DNA of 12,859 nucleotides from an uncultured Angelakisella sp. (GTDB taxonomy: Bacteria; Bacillota; Clostridia; Oscillospirales; Ruminococcaceae): NCBI GenBank assembly GCA_937914895.1, contig CALGIL010000419.1:1-12859 (forward strand). The letters run 5' to 3'. Shown here piece by piece: positions 1-7,958 of this stretch (its first letter is position 1; every line of letters begins with the position of its first letter). The notes beneath the pieces were generated by a model that saw only the letters and a list, made by a program, of their open reading frames with translations, was not told the DNA's origin and did not search any database. The translations under genes were made by a program, and so were the position numbers.

Positions 1-30
1 CCCGGCGCCAAACCAAGGTTTGGCGCCGGG
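1..30. terminator. Hairpin terminator after mtnN
   Basis: A perfect 13-bp GC-rich stem (1-13 with 18-30) closes a 4-base loop. It lies about 20 bases past the mtnN stop codon. On the minus strand the stem is preceded by an A-run (complement of the T6 at 37-42); any U-tract serving mtnN would fall left of the window and cannot be seen. On the plus strand the T6 tract follows 6 bases after the stem, so the element could also end a plus-strand transcript entering from the left. A bidirectional terminator is the simplest reading. Confidence 0.7.
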
Positions 31-49
31 CTCCCCTTTTTTGCGTGTT

Positions 50-724
50 TTATGCCGGCATACGCCCCACAATGGCCCGGGTGACCCCCATGGCCGACAG
101 GCTGCTTTGGTCCTTGTTTTCCAGAAAGGCCCCCTCCGGCTGGTCGTCGGCGTTGTCCGACAGGGAGCGTATGATAAGGCAGGGGACCTTGTGGAACCAG
201 CAGACCTGGCAGACGGCGGCGCTTTCCATATCCACGCACAGGGGGTGGAACCGCCGGATGATGCCGTCCCGCTGGGCGTCGGTGACAAAGACCTCCCCGG
301 ACACAATGCGCCCGAAGTGGAGGTTGTTCCCCAGGCCCTGGCACAGGTCCAAAAGGCCCTGATCCGGCGCAAACCAATCGGTGGGCAGCCCGGGGAACTG
401 CCCGTTGTTCATCCACTCCATCTCCAGGTCGTGGTGGAGCACCTGGGTGCCGATGACCACGTCCCCAATGCGCAGGGAGTCGTCCAGGCCGCCGGCGATG
501 CCCGTAAACAAAAGGGTCCCCGCGCCGTAGCAGAGGATGAGGGCCTGGGCGGTGATGGCCGCGTTGACCTTGCCCACCCCGCCCACCACGGCCACCACCT
601 CTTTGCCGTCCAGGGTGCCGCTGTAAAAGTCCCGCATCAGATAGGTGGATTTTTCCACCCCCGCCATCTCCCGGGTCAGGGGCAGCAGCTCCGATTCCAG
701 GGCGCACATGATGCCGATTTTCAT
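50..724 (-). CDS. mtnN: 5'-methylthioadenosine/S-adenosylhomocysteine nucleosidase
   Basis: 224 residues, usual length for this family. The enzyme cleaves the glycosidic bond of methylthioadenosine, S-adenosylhomocysteine and 5'-deoxyadenosine, releasing adenine; it clears inhibitory by-products of SAM chemistry in the cytosol. Visible landmarks: the N-terminal strand with ALESE, placing Glu12 where the family acid/base sits; TGIAGGL at 74-80; SGEVF at 142-146; VDMESAA at 164-170, which holds the ribose-binding Glu167; and RSLSDNAD with Asp190 as the purine-contacting Asp. The ATG overlaps the stop of the upstream PHP gene by 4 bases (ATGA), and a GGGAGG lies 9 bases before it, so the two are probably translationally coupled. 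The fold and motifs leave little doubt about family; the exact substrate preference among the three cannot be read. Confidence 0.93.
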   Translation of the reverse strand: MKIGIMCALESELLPLTREMAGVEKSTYLMRDFYSGTLDGKEVVAVVGGVGKVNAAITAQALILCYGAGTLLFTGIAGGLDDSLRIGDVVIGTQVLHHDLEMEWMNNGQFPGLPTDWFAPDQGLLDLCQGLGNNLHFGRIVSGEVFVTDAQRDGIIRRFHPLCVDMESAAVCQVCWFHKVPCLIIRSLSDNADDQPEGAFLENKDQSSLSAMGVTRAIVGRMPA

Positions 725-1578
725 CCCTTTGTTCCTCCCGCTTCCAACAGATTTCCCAGGTCCAGTTCCCCAAGGTCCACCCGCACCCGGCCCAGCTCGT
801 AGGTGACGCCATGGGCCACCTTGTTAAATTCCCCGTGCCAGTCGCTCCCCGCGGTCATCAGCCAGCCGTGCCTGCGGCAATAGCAGCGGCACATCCAGGT
901 CATTTCGGGGGTGTGGGAGGGGTAGTGGCATTCAATCCCGCCCAGGCCCAGCTCGGCCATAGCGTCCAGATGGCGGTACAGCTCCGGCTGGGACAGACTG
1001 GCAAACCAGTTGGCGGGGTGGGCCAGCACCGGCACCCCGCCCGAGGCCCGGACCACCCGGCAGGCCTCCTCCATGGCGGGAAAGGAGTAGTCCCGGTAGT
1101 CGCAGCCCTGCTCCTTGTACAGGCCCATGCCGTCCTCCAGCCGCCCGATGACCCCCTTGCCCCGGAGGTACTGCAGGCCCTTCCAGCCCCCCTGGGCCGG
1201 GTCCGCCTCATAGGCCGACCACTCCTCCCAGCTCAGCTGGGAAAAGGCGGGCAGCAGCCGGCGCACCAGGTCGTCGCTCATGTCCAGCATCCGCCCAAGG
1301 CTGTGGGCGGCAAGGTCCGTCAAGGTCCGGGTGGGGGTATAGCCGTAGGCCAGCAGGTGGATGTCCCACCGGTCGTACAGGCAGTCCAGCTCCATCCCCC
1401 GCAGGGGGATGACGCCCGCCTTTCGGCAGGCCGCCGCAAAGGGCCCCCACCCCTTGTCGGTGTTGTGGTCCGCCAGGGCCAGCATGCCAAAGCCCCGCCG
1501 GGCGCCCTCCCGGGCAATCTCCCCGGGGGTCATGGTTCCGTCCGAGGCCCGGGAGTGGAGATGAAGGTCCACCAGCAT
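721..1578 (-). CDS. PHP-domain metal-dependent phosphoesterase (YciV/TrpH-like)
   Basis: 285 residues spanning a PHP (polymerase and histidinol phosphatase) domain. All expected metal ligands are visible: His6-x-His8 with Asp13 (SDG), Asp37-His38, Glu63, His74, His187 in VLAHP, His218, and the closing Asp246-x-His248 in GSDWH. The second motif reads DHN rather than the commoner DHD. Relatives of this architecture (E. coli YciV/RNase AM and bacterial 3',5'-nucleoside bisphosphate phosphatases) remove phosphates or nucleotides from nucleic acid ends or pAp-type molecules. A role in nucleotide turnover fits its overlap with mtnN, but that is inference, and substrate cannot be assigned from sequence. 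The ATG at 1578 has an AAAGGCGG 8 bases upstream and a strong promoter about 30 bases further out. It is the first gene of a two-gene operon divergent from glgB. Confidence 0.88.
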   Translation of the reverse strand: MLVDLHLHSRASDGTMTPGEIAREGARRGFGMLALADHNTDKGWGPFAAACRKAGVIPLRGMELDCLYDRWDIHLLAYGYTPTRTLTDLAAHSLGRMLDMSDDLVRRLLPAFSQLSWEEWSAYEADPAQGGWKGLQYLRGKGVIGRLEDGMGLYKEQGCDYRDYSFPAMEEACRVVRASGGVPVLAHPANWFASLSQPELYRHLDAMAELGLGGIECHYPSHTPEMTWMCRCYCRRHGWLMTAGSDWHGEFNKVAHGVTYELGRVRVDLGELDLGNLLEAGGTKG

Positions 1579-1610
1579 CCGTTTCGCCGCCTTTCGCCAG
1601 GAATAGCCCC

Positions 1611-1639
1611 ATTATATCCCATGGGGCGTCTTCTGACAA
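1611..1639 (-). promoter_or_regulatory. Sigma-A promoter for the PHP-mtnN operon
   Basis: On the minus strand, TTGTCA (1639-1634) and TATAAT (1616-1611) stand 17 bases apart: 5 of 6 and 6 of 6 matches to consensus. The expected start near 1604 gives a leader of about 26 bases. An inverted repeat, GCCCCAT (1606-1612) with ATGGGGC (1621-1627), brackets the -10 box and could be an operator or coincidence. No transcript data are available. Confidence 0.75.
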
Positions 1640-1741
1640 CCTTGGGGATTCGATGGGTTTTTTGTCCCCCGGGCCGTACACTGAAAGGGGGGACTGGCAG
1701 AAGGGGGGCGACATCCCGCGGCAGGCCCGTTATTTGTGGAT

Positions 1742-1770
1742 ATTATGCACAATATATGGACACAAAACAA
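1742..1770 (-). promoter_or_regulatory. Possible second, distal minus-strand promoter
   Basis: TTGTTT (1770-1765) and CATAAT (1747-1742) with a 17-base spacer sit in the AT-rich core of the divergent region. The match is moderate and the leader to the PHP gene would be about 157 bases. It may be a secondary promoter or just low-GC sequence. Confidence 0.3.
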
Positions 1771-1800
1771 GTTGGATAGTACCAATTATAGACAACTTTA

Positions 1801-1829
1801 TTGAAAATGAACGCCCAAAATGGTACACT
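1801..1829 (+). promoter_or_regulatory. Sigma-A promoter for the glgBCDA operon
   Basis: TTGAAA (1801-1806) and TACACT (1824-1829) are separated by 17 bases, with a TG one base upstream of the -10 box (extended -10). Transcription should begin near 1836, giving a very short leader of about 17 bases whose first bases are already the ribosome site AAAGGGGGG (1836-1844), 8 bases before the GTG start of glgB. Confidence 0.72.
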
Positions 1830-1852
1830 ACTGGTAAAGGGGGGATGTATCG

Positions 1853-3805
1853 GTGGAGGAGCAAAGGAAGAATTTGGAACTGCCGGTGTACCTGTTTCAT
1901 CAGGGGACAAATTTCTGCGCCTACCAGCTGCTGGGGGCCCATCTGCGCCCCGGCGGGGCGGTGGAATTTGCCGTCTGGGCACCCACGGCCGCCGCGGTGT
2001 CGGTGGTGGGGGATTTTAACAGCTGGCAGGCGGAGCAGAACCCCCTGACGCGGATTTCCGACGGGGGGGTCTGGTGGGGCAGCGTCCCGGACCTGGGGGA
2101 ATTTGACCTTTACAAGTACGCCATTACCACCGCGGCGGGCAAGGTCCTCTTAAAGGCCGACCCCTACGCCTTCCACGCCGAGATCCGCCCGGGCACCGCC
2201 TCCCGGATTTACGACCTGGAGGGGTACCGGTGGGGGGACCGGCGCTGGATGGCAAAGCAAAAGCGCCAAAACATCCACCACGGCCCCTTGAACATCTACG
2301 AGGTCCATTTGGGCTCCTGGCGCACCTACCCGGACGGCAGCCCCTTTGATTACCGCAAGCTGGCCGAGGAGCTGGTGCCCTACGCCAAGGAGATGGGGTA
2401 CACCCACCTGGAGCTGATGCCGGTGACCGAATACCCCTACGACGGCTCCTGGGGCTACCAGGTGACGGGCTATTACGCCCCCACCTCCCGCTTTGGCACC
2501 CCCAAGGATTTTATGTACTTTGTGGACTGCTGCCACCGGGCGGACCTGGGGGTGATTATGGACTGGGTGCCGGCCCATTTTCCCAAGGACGGCCACGGCC
2601 TGTACGAATTTGACGGTACCTGCTGCTACGAATACGCCGACCCCCAAAAGGGGGAGCACTACCGGTGGGGCACCCGGGCCTTTGACTGCGGCCGCGCCGA
2701 GGTGCAGAGCTTTCTCATCTCCAACGCCCTGTTCTGGCTGGAGCAGTACCATATCGACGGCATCCGGGTGGATGCGGTGGCGTCCATGCTGTACCTGGAT
2801 TATGACCGGGACCGGGGGCAGTGGTCCCCCAACGCCCAGGGCGGCAGGGAAAACCTGGAGGCGGCGGCCTTTTTGCGCAGGCTGAACCATGAGGTGCTGG
2901 CCCGGCACCCCCAGGCCATGATGATTGCCGAGGAATCCACCGCCTGGCCCCTGGTGACCCGCCCCGACTACGCCGGGGGGCTGGGCTTTACCTTTAAGTG
3001 GAACATGGGGTGGATGAACGACGTGCTGCAGTACACCTCCATGGACCCCTACTTTCGGGGCTACAACCACGACAAGCTGACCTTTGGCATGATGTACGCC
3101 TTTTCCGAGCACTTCATTCTGCCCATCTCCCACGACGAGGTGGTCCACGGCAAGCGGTCCCTGCTGGACAAAATGCCCGGGGAGTACGAGGAAAAGTTTG
3201 CGGGAATGCGGACCTTTTTGGGTTATATGATGAGCACCCCCGGCAAAAAGCTGCTGTTTATGGGGGCGGAATTCGGCCAGTTTATCGAATGGGACTGGCA
3301 GAAGCAGCTGGACTGGCTGCTGCTGGATTACGAGGCCCACCGGCGTCTGCACCGGTATGTAAGGGACCTGAACCGCTTTTATTTAAAGCAGGCCCCCCTG
3401 TGGCAGGTGGAGGACAGCTGGGACGGCTATACCTGGCTGGCCGCGGACAGCGGCAGCCAAAACGTCATTGCCTACCTGCGCCGGGACGAGGAGGGGGAGG
3501 AGCTGGCGGTGGTCTGCAACTTTTCCGCCTCCCCCTGGAAGGACTACCCCTTGGGGGTGCCGGAGGCGGCGGGCTACCGGGTGGTCTTTACCTCGGACCA
3601 CCCCGACTACGGCGGCACCGGTGTTCTGGGCGGCTTTTACAAATGCCGGCCGGTCCCCCGGGGGCAGTATCTTCAGTCCATTCTGCTGGACCTGCCCCCC
3701 CTGTCCGTGGCGTTTCTAAAAAGGCGCAAGGCGTCCGGCCCGGGTGTAAGGCCCCTTGGGGCCGGGGCGGAGGACGGAAAGGCGGAAGCCCCGGGCCCAA
3801 CATAA
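1853..3805 (+). CDS. glgB: 1,4-alpha-glucan branching enzyme GlgB
   Basis: 650 residues, a normal length for a GH13 branching enzyme. It cuts alpha-1,4 glucan chains and rejoins them as alpha-1,6 branches. Domain order: N-terminal beta-sandwich (CBM48-type, about 20-110, with VVGDFNSW at 51-58), a central alpha-amylase barrel (about 145-510) and a C-terminal all-beta domain (about 530-625). Catalytic residues are present: nucleophile Asp307 in [12 protein letters not shown], acid/base Glu360 in MIAEES, and Asp428 in [10 protein letters not shown]. Also seen are EVHLGSW (150-156), DWVPAHF (237-243) and GAEFGQ (471-476). The start is GTG, chosen because AAAGGGGGG lies 8 bases upstream and no better start exists. 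The last 25 or so residues after FLKRRK are a Gly/Pro/Ala-rich tail not expected of the fold. First gene of the operon. Confidence 0.97.
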   Translation: MEEQRKNLELPVYLFHQGTNFCAYQLLGAHLRPGGAVEFAVWAPTAAAVSVVGDFNSWQAEQNPLTRISDGGVWWGSVPDLGEFDLYKYAITTAAGKVLLKADPYAFHAEIRPGTASRIYDLEGYRWGDRRWMAKQKRQNIHHGPLNIYEVHLGSWRTYPDGSPFDYRKLAEELVPYAKEMGYTHLELMPVTEYPYDGSWGYQVTGYYAPTSRFGTPKDFMYFVDCCHRADLGVIMDWVPAHFPKDGHGLYEFDGTCCYEYADPQKGEHYRWGTRAFDCGRAEVQSFLISNALFWLEQYHIDGIRVDAVASMLYLDYDRDRGQWSPNAQGGRENLEAAAFLRRLNHEVLARHPQAMMIAEESTAWPLVTRPDYAGGLGFTFKWNMGWMNDVLQYTSMDPYFRGYNHDKLTFGMMYAFSEHFILPISHDEVVHGKRSLLDKMPGEYEEKFAGMRTFLGYMMSTPGKKLLFMGAEFGQFIEWDWQKQLDWLLLDYEAHRRLHRYVRDLNRFYLKQAPLWQVEDSWDGYTWLAADSGSQNVIAYLRRDEEGEELAVVCNFSASPWKDYPLGVPEAAGYRVVFTSDHPDYGGTGVLGGFYKCRPVPRGQYLQSILLDLPPLSVAFLKRRKASGPGVRPLGAGAEDGKAEAPGPT

Positions 3806-3878
3806 AAAGAAAGAACGGCAAGGCACAGCGGCAGCAGCGCCCCAGGCGGGGCCAAGGAAGAAGGAGGCAGCGCGCAAT

Positions 3879-5099
3879 ATGGTCAAGCAGAAAAAGTGGG
3901 TTGCCATGCTTTTGGCCGGGGGACAGGGCAGCAGACTGTACACCCTGACAAAACGCCTGGCCAAACCGGCGGTTCCCTACGGCGGCAAGTACCGCATCAT
4001 CGACTTTCCCTTGTCCAACTGTGTCAATTCCGGCATCGATACGGTGGGGGTGCTCACCCAGTACCAGCCCATGCTGCTCAACGAATACCTGGGCACCGGG
4101 CAGCCCTGGGACCTGGACCGCATGGACGGGGGGCTGTCCATTCTGCCCCCCTACCAAAAAAGCTCCGGGTCGGACTGGTACAGGGGCACCGCCAACGCCA
4201 TCTATCAAAACATTCCCTTCATCGAGCGGTACAGCCCCGAGGATGTGGTCATTCTGTCCGGGGACCACGTCTATAAGATGAACTACGACAAAATGCGCCG
4301 GTTCCACAAGGAGCACGACGCCGACTGCACCATCGCCGTTATCGAGGTCCCCCTGGAGGAGGCCTCCCGCTTCGGCATTATGAACGCGGACCCCGACGGC
4401 AGGATCTATGAGTTTGAGGAAAAGCCCCCGAAGCCCAAAAGCAGCCTTGCCTCCATGGGCGTGTACATCTTCAAGTGGGAAAAGCTGCGGCAGTACCTGA
4501 TTCAGGACGAGGAAAACCCAGACTCCCGCAACGACTTTGGCGCCAACGTTATCCCCGCCATGCTGGACGCGGGGGAGCGGATGTTTGCGTACAGCTTTGA
4601 CGGCTACTGGAAGGACGTGGGCACCATCGACAGCCTGTGGGAGGCCAACATGGACCTGCTGGCCCCGGGCGACCCCCTGAAGCTGTACGACAGCACCTGG
4701 CGCATCTACTCCCGCAACCCCAGTCTGCCGCCCCACTTTGTGGGCCAAAACGCCCGGGTGGAAAACTCCCTGGTCACCGAGGGCTGCGACATTGACGGCC
4801 GGGTGGATTTTTCCATCCTGTTTGCCGGCGTGACGGTGGAGCGGGACGCCGTGGTGGAGGGCTCCATCATCATGCCCGGTGCGGTTATTAAGTCCGGCGC
4901 CCGGGTGGAGTACGCCATTGTGGCGGAAAACGCCGTCATCGGGGAAGGGGCCCAGGTGGGCGCAAAGCCCGGGTACGCGGGGGACTGGGGCGTCACGGTC
5001 ATCGGCGAGGAGGTCACGGTGGGCCCGGGGGCGGTGGTGCCGCCCAAGGCTATGGCCGAGGAAGACGTCCTGCGGCGGGAGGAGGTGGCCCGGGTATGA
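3879..5099 (+). CDS. glgC: Glucose-1-phosphate adenylyltransferase, catalytic subunit GlgC
   Basis: 406 residues from the ATG at 3879, which has a perfect AAGGAGG (3861-3867) 11 bases before it. An in-frame ATG at 3756 would add 41 basic, low-complexity residues overlapping glgB and has no comparable support, so it is rejected. The enzyme makes ADP-glucose from ATP and glucose-1-phosphate, the committed step of bacterial glycogen synthesis. The nucleotide-binding loop [10 protein letters not shown] (11-20) is followed by the [20 protein letters not shown] signature (28-47); LSGDH with metal-binding Asp129, FEEKP (179-183) and GYWKDVGT (242-249) complete the active site. From about 290 hexapeptide repeats form the left-handed beta-helix used for assembly. 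The stop overlaps glgD by 4 bases, so the subunits are probably coupled. Confidence 0.96.
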   Translation: MVKQKKWVAMLLAGGQGSRLYTLTKRLAKPAVPYGGKYRIIDFPLSNCVNSGIDTVGVLTQYQPMLLNEYLGTGQPWDLDRMDGGLSILPPYQKSSGSDWYRGTANAIYQNIPFIERYSPEDVVILSGDHVYKMNYDKMRRFHKEHDADCTIAVIEVPLEEASRFGIMNADPDGRIYEFEEKPPKPKSSLASMGVYIFKWEKLRQYLIQDEENPDSRNDFGANVIPAMLDAGERMFAYSFDGYWKDVGTIDSLWEANMDLLAPGDPLKLYDSTWRIYSRNPSLPPHFVGQNARVENSLVTEGCDIDGRVDFSILFAGVTVERDAVVEGSIIMPGAVIKSGARVEYAIVAENAVIGEGAQVGAKPGYAGDWGVTVIGEEVTVGPGAVVPPKAMAEEDVLRREEVARV

Positions 5100-6214
5100 G
5101 CAGACGGACCATGGGCATTATTTTTTCCAATATGCACGACGAATCCCTGGGGGAGATGACCCAAAAGCGCACCATGGGGTCGGTGCTGTTCGGCGGCCGC
5201 TACCGCCTGGTGGACTTTCCCCTGTCCGCCATGTCGGGGGCCGGCATCCAACACATCGGCATTGTCACCCGGCGCAACTACCAGTCCCTCATGGACCACG
5301 TGGGGTCGGGCCGCCCCTGGGACCTGGCCCGTAAAAACGGCGGGCTGACGGTGCTGCCCCCCTTTTCCCACCGGGATTCGGGGATGTACCGGGGCAGCCT
5401 GGAGGCCCTGGGCGGAGTCATGAGCTATATCCGCGGGGTGGACGCGGGGGATGTGGCGGTGTGCGACTGCGACATTGTGGCCAACCTGGATTTTGAGCGC
5501 CTGCTGGAGGTCCACAGGGAAAAGGGCGCGGGCATTACCGTGGTGTACGGCAGGCGCCGGCTGGAGCGGGAGGGCCAGCATAGGGGCGTGGTGCTGGAGG
5601 TGGGCGGGGACGGTTTTTTGCAGGAGGTGCAGCTGGGCAACCAGATCCCCGGCGAGCACAGCCTGTACCTGCACACCTACATCATCGACAAGGAGCTGCT
5701 GGTGCGGCTGGTGTCCGAGGCCATGGCCAGGGACCGCTATTCCTTCCACCAGGATATTCTGCGGGCCCAGGCGGCCCGGCACAATGTCTACTGCTATGGG
5801 TTTGACGGCTATTTCGGCAGCATCAGCAGCATGGAAAGCTACTATAAAATCTCCATGGACCTGCTGGACCCCGGGGTGCGGCGGGAGATCTTCAACCCCA
5901 GCCGCCCGGTGTACACCCCGGTGCGGGACGAGGTCCCCTGCCGGTACGGCGTCCGCGCCTCGGTCAAAAACTCCCTGCTGGCCGACGGCTGCGTGGTGGA
6001 GGGCACCGTGGAGGATTCCATCCTCTTCCGGGGTGTCCGGGTGCTGGAGGGCGCGGTGGTGCGCGGCTGTGTGGTGATGCAGGGCGCCGTGGTGGGCCGC
6101 GGGGCCAGTGTCAGCTACGGCATTCTGGACAAGGACGTCTATGTCCAGGAGGGGCGGACCATGGCCGGATACGCCACCTATCCCCTGTACATCCCCAAGG
6201 GGACGCGGGTGTAG
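5096..6214 (+). CDS. glgD: ADP-glucose pyrophosphorylase regulatory subunit GlgD
   Basis: 372 residues, paralogous to the GlgC just upstream. The fold signatures remain ([12 protein letters not shown] at 33-44, GRPWDL at 72-77, MYRG at 97-100, GYFGSI at 238-243, C-terminal hexapeptide repeats from about 285). However, the glycine-rich nucleotide loop has become [10 protein letters not shown] and the KPAVP segment reads MGSVLF, so the subunit should not catalyse well alone. The Asp at the metal site is kept, in CDCD (123-126). In Bacillus-type and ruminococcal systems GlgD pairs with GlgC and raises its activity; that role is assigned here by family. Translation begins in the ATGA overlap with glgC, with AGGAGG at 5080-5085. 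A 74-base gap with a GC-rich hairpin separates it from glgA. Confidence 0.94.
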   Translation: MSRRTMGIIFSNMHDESLGEMTQKRTMGSVLFGGRYRLVDFPLSAMSGAGIQHIGIVTRRNYQSLMDHVGSGRPWDLARKNGGLTVLPPFSHRDSGMYRGSLEALGGVMSYIRGVDAGDVAVCDCDIVANLDFERLLEVHREKGAGITVVYGRRRLEREGQHRGVVLEVGGDGFLQEVQLGNQIPGEHSLYLHTYIIDKELLVRLVSEAMARDRYSFHQDILRAQAARHNVYCYGFDGYFGSISSMESYYKISMDLLDPGVRREIFNPSRPVYTPVRDEVPCRYGVRASVKNSLLADGCVVEGTVEDSILFRGVRVLEGAVVRGCVVMQGAVVGRGASVSYGILDKDVYVQEGRTMAGYATYPLYIPKGTRV

Positions 6215-6226
6215 GACCCGGGCCGG

Positions 6227-6254
6227 CGCCGCCCCTGCCGGCAGGGGGGCGGCG
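6227..6254 (+). other. GC-rich hairpin between glgD and glgA
   Basis: CCCCTG (6232-6237) pairs with CAGGGG (6242-6247) around a CCGG loop, extended by GCCG/CGGC (6228-6231 with 6250-6253) across a two-G bulge. No U-tract follows, so this is not a normal terminator. It could protect or separate segments of the operon transcript, or be a by-product of high GC. Confidence 0.4.
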
Positions 6255-6288
6255 GCACCGACACATGCCGGGGAAAGGGTGGTTTTGT

Positions 6289-7710
6289 ATGAAGATTCTG
6301 TATGCCGCCAGCGAAGCCCTGCCCTTTGCGGCGTCGGGGGGGCTTGCGGACGTGGCGGGCTCGCTGCCCGCCGCGCTGACCAAGGAGGGGGCCGAGTGCC
6401 GGGTGGTGCTGCCCCTGTACGGGCAGATCAGCGAGGACCTGAAAAGCCGGATGAAGTATGTGACCAGCTTCCACGTGCCCCTGGCCTGGCGCAGCCAGTA
6501 CTGCGGCCTGTTTGAGGCCGAGGCGGGCGGCATCCGCTACTACCTGCTGGACAACGAGTACTACTTTAAGCGCAGCGGCGGCATCTACGGCTTTTTTGAC
6601 GACGCCGAGCGGTTTGCCTTTTTTTCCAAGGCAATTCTGGAAATGCTGACCGTGGTGGACTTTGCCCCGGACATCCTCAGCTGCAACGACTGGCAGACGG
6701 CCATGGTGCCGGTGTTCCTCAACGTCTTTTACCGCGGGGTGGAAAAGCTCCGCCGGGTTAAGACGGTGTTTACCATCCACAACATCCAGTACCAGGGCAA
6801 GTACGGCATGGAGGTGGCCACCGACGTCTGCGGCCTGCCGGACCACGCCATCCCCATGGTGACCTACGACGGCGCGGTGAACATGATGAAGGGCGCCATT
6901 GAGCAGTGCGACATGATCACCACCGTCAGCCCCACCTACGCCACCGAGATTTTAGACAGCTGGTTTGGCTTTGGCCTGGACCGGATGCTCCGGGAAAAGT
7001 CCTATAAAATCTGCGGCATTTTAAACGGCATCGACACAAAATCCTACAACCCCCGCACCGACGTGGAGATCTTTAAGCAGTACGACGCCAAAACCGTGGA
7101 CGGCAAGGGGGAAAACAAGGCCGGGCTCCAAAGGCTGATGGGGCTGGAGGAGGCCCCTGACAAGCCCCTTGTGGCCATGGTGACCCGCCTGGTGGGCATG
7201 AAGGGCCTGGATCTGGTGCGGTATATCTTTGACGAACTGCTGGACCTGGGGATGCAGTTTGTGGTGCTGGGCACCGGGGACTACATCTACGAAAACTTTT
7301 TTGAGGACATGGCCCGCCGCCACGGCGGCACCGTGGCCTTTACCAAGGGCTTTCTGCCCGACGTGGCGCGGAAGATTTACGCCGGGGCAGACCTCTTCCT
7401 CATGCCCAGCAAAAGCGAGCCCTGCGGCCTGTCCCAGATGGTGGCCCTGCGGTACGGCACCATCCCCGTGGTGCGGGAGACAGGGGGCCTGCGGGATTCC
7501 ATTGTGGACATGGGGGAGGAGGGGGGAAACGGCTTCACCTTTAAGACCTACAACGCCCACGATATGCTGGACGCCCTCCGCCGCGCCGCCGCCCTGTACG
7601 AGGACCGGAAGGGGTGGCAGGAGGCGGTGGTGCGCGCCCTGGGCTGCGATTTTTCCTGGCAGCGCAGCGCCAAGGAGTACATGGCCATGTACCGCAAGGT
7701 GATGACCTGA
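6289..7710 (+). CDS. glgA: Glycogen synthase GlgA (ADP-glucose dependent)
   Basis: 473 residues from the ATG at 6289, preceded by AAAGGGTGG (6274-6282) with a 6-base spacer; an in-frame ATG at 6265 adds 8 residues and lacks a good site. GT5-family enzyme transferring glucose from ADP-glucose to the non-reducing end of an alpha-1,4 glucan. The N-terminal Rossmann domain starts with LYAASEALPFAASGGLADV, where the GGL loop is intact but residue 15, usually Lys in the KxGGL motif, is Ala. FTIHNIQYQG (161-170), TTVSPTYATEI (211-221) and ILNGID (244-249) follow. The C-terminal domain has VTRLVGMKGLDL with Arg300 and Lys305, and the active-site stretch SKSEPCGLSQ with Glu377. Last gene of the operon, reading toward a convergent neighbour. 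Confidence 0.96.
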   Translation: MKILYAASEALPFAASGGLADVAGSLPAALTKEGAECRVVLPLYGQISEDLKSRMKYVTSFHVPLAWRSQYCGLFEAEAGGIRYYLLDNEYYFKRSGGIYGFFDDAERFAFFSKAILEMLTVVDFAPDILSCNDWQTAMVPVFLNVFYRGVEKLRRVKTVFTIHNIQYQGKYGMEVATDVCGLPDHAIPMVTYDGAVNMMKGAIEQCDMITTVSPTYATEILDSWFGFGLDRMLREKSYKICGILNGIDTKSYNPRTDVEIFKQYDAKTVDGKGENKAGLQRLMGLEEAPDKPLVAMVTRLVGMKGLDLVRYIFDELLDLGMQFVVLGTGDYIYENFFEDMARRHGGTVAFTKGFLPDVARKIYAGADLFLMPSKSEPCGLSQMVALRYGTIPVVRETGGLRDSIVDMGEEGGNGFTFKTYNAHDMLDALRRAAALYEDRKGWQEAVVRALGCDFSWQRSAKEYMAMYRKVMT

Positions 7711-7773
7711 CAGGGGGCAGAAATCAGAGGACAGAGGGCAGGACCCCTCGCCCCACGCCCCGCAAAGGCACAA

Positions 7774-7803
7774 AGAGGACCCGGCGCACGCGCCGGGTCC
7801 TCT
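7774..7803. terminator. Strong stem-loop after glgA
   Basis: A perfect 13-bp stem, AGAGGACCCGGCG (7774-7786) with its complement (7791-7803), closes a CACG loop. It lies 63 bases past the glgA stop. No clear U-tract follows on either strand, so it may act as an atypical terminator or as a 3'-end stabiliser of the glg mRNA. Confidence 0.55.
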
Positions 7804-7854
7804 CAGGCTGTCAAAAAAAGCGATTGCGTAAGATAAAGAACCGGGGGATAGTGT

Positions 7855-7906
7855 GAAAGGGGGGCGGTGAGCCCCCACTTTCGCATCGAGGCGCACATAG
7901 TGCGCC
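7855..7906. repeat. Two adjacent hairpins in the convergent gap
   Basis: The first pairs GAAAG plus GGGG (7855-7864) with CCCC plus CTTTC (7873-7882) across one mismatch. The second is a perfect 7-bp stem, GGCGCAC (7890-7896) with GTGCGCC (7900-7906), around ATA. Together with the stem at 7922-7958 they form a run of palindromes resembling a REP/BIME-like intergenic element. No coding gene is supported in 7711-7956. Confidence 0.45.
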
Positions 7907-7921
7907 GGATTGTTCGCCCGC

Positions 7922-7958
7922 AGGCTGCAAAACGGGCAGTATGCCCGTTTTACAGCCT
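7922..7958 (-). terminator. Terminator of the zinc-ribbon gene, overlapping its stop codon
   Basis: A 17-bp inverted repeat (7922-7938 with 7942-7958) around GTA. The single irregular pair is C/A in plus-strand RNA but G-U in minus-strand RNA, so the minus transcript folds completely. The inner part, CGGGCA/TGCCCG flanked by AAAA and TTTT, is a compact intrinsic terminator in either direction. The TAG stop of the zinc-ribbon gene lies inside the stem. Confidence 0.65.

Noticed and set aside
1735..1743. A DnaA-box-like TGTGGATAT in the divergent promoter region
   Set aside because: One mismatch from consensus, single copy, no clustering; expected by chance in AT-rich sequence.
2150..3352. A 400-residue open frame antisense to glgB
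   Set aside because: It mirrors the GC-rich codon pattern of glgB, is Gly/His/Val-rich without any family motif, and has no ribosome site; glgB itself has all its catalytic residues.
3756..3878. A 41-residue N-terminal extension of GlgC
   Set aside because: It overlaps glgB, is Arg/Lys/Ala-rich, and lacks a good ribosome site, whereas the ATG at 3879 has a perfect one and matches the family N-terminus.
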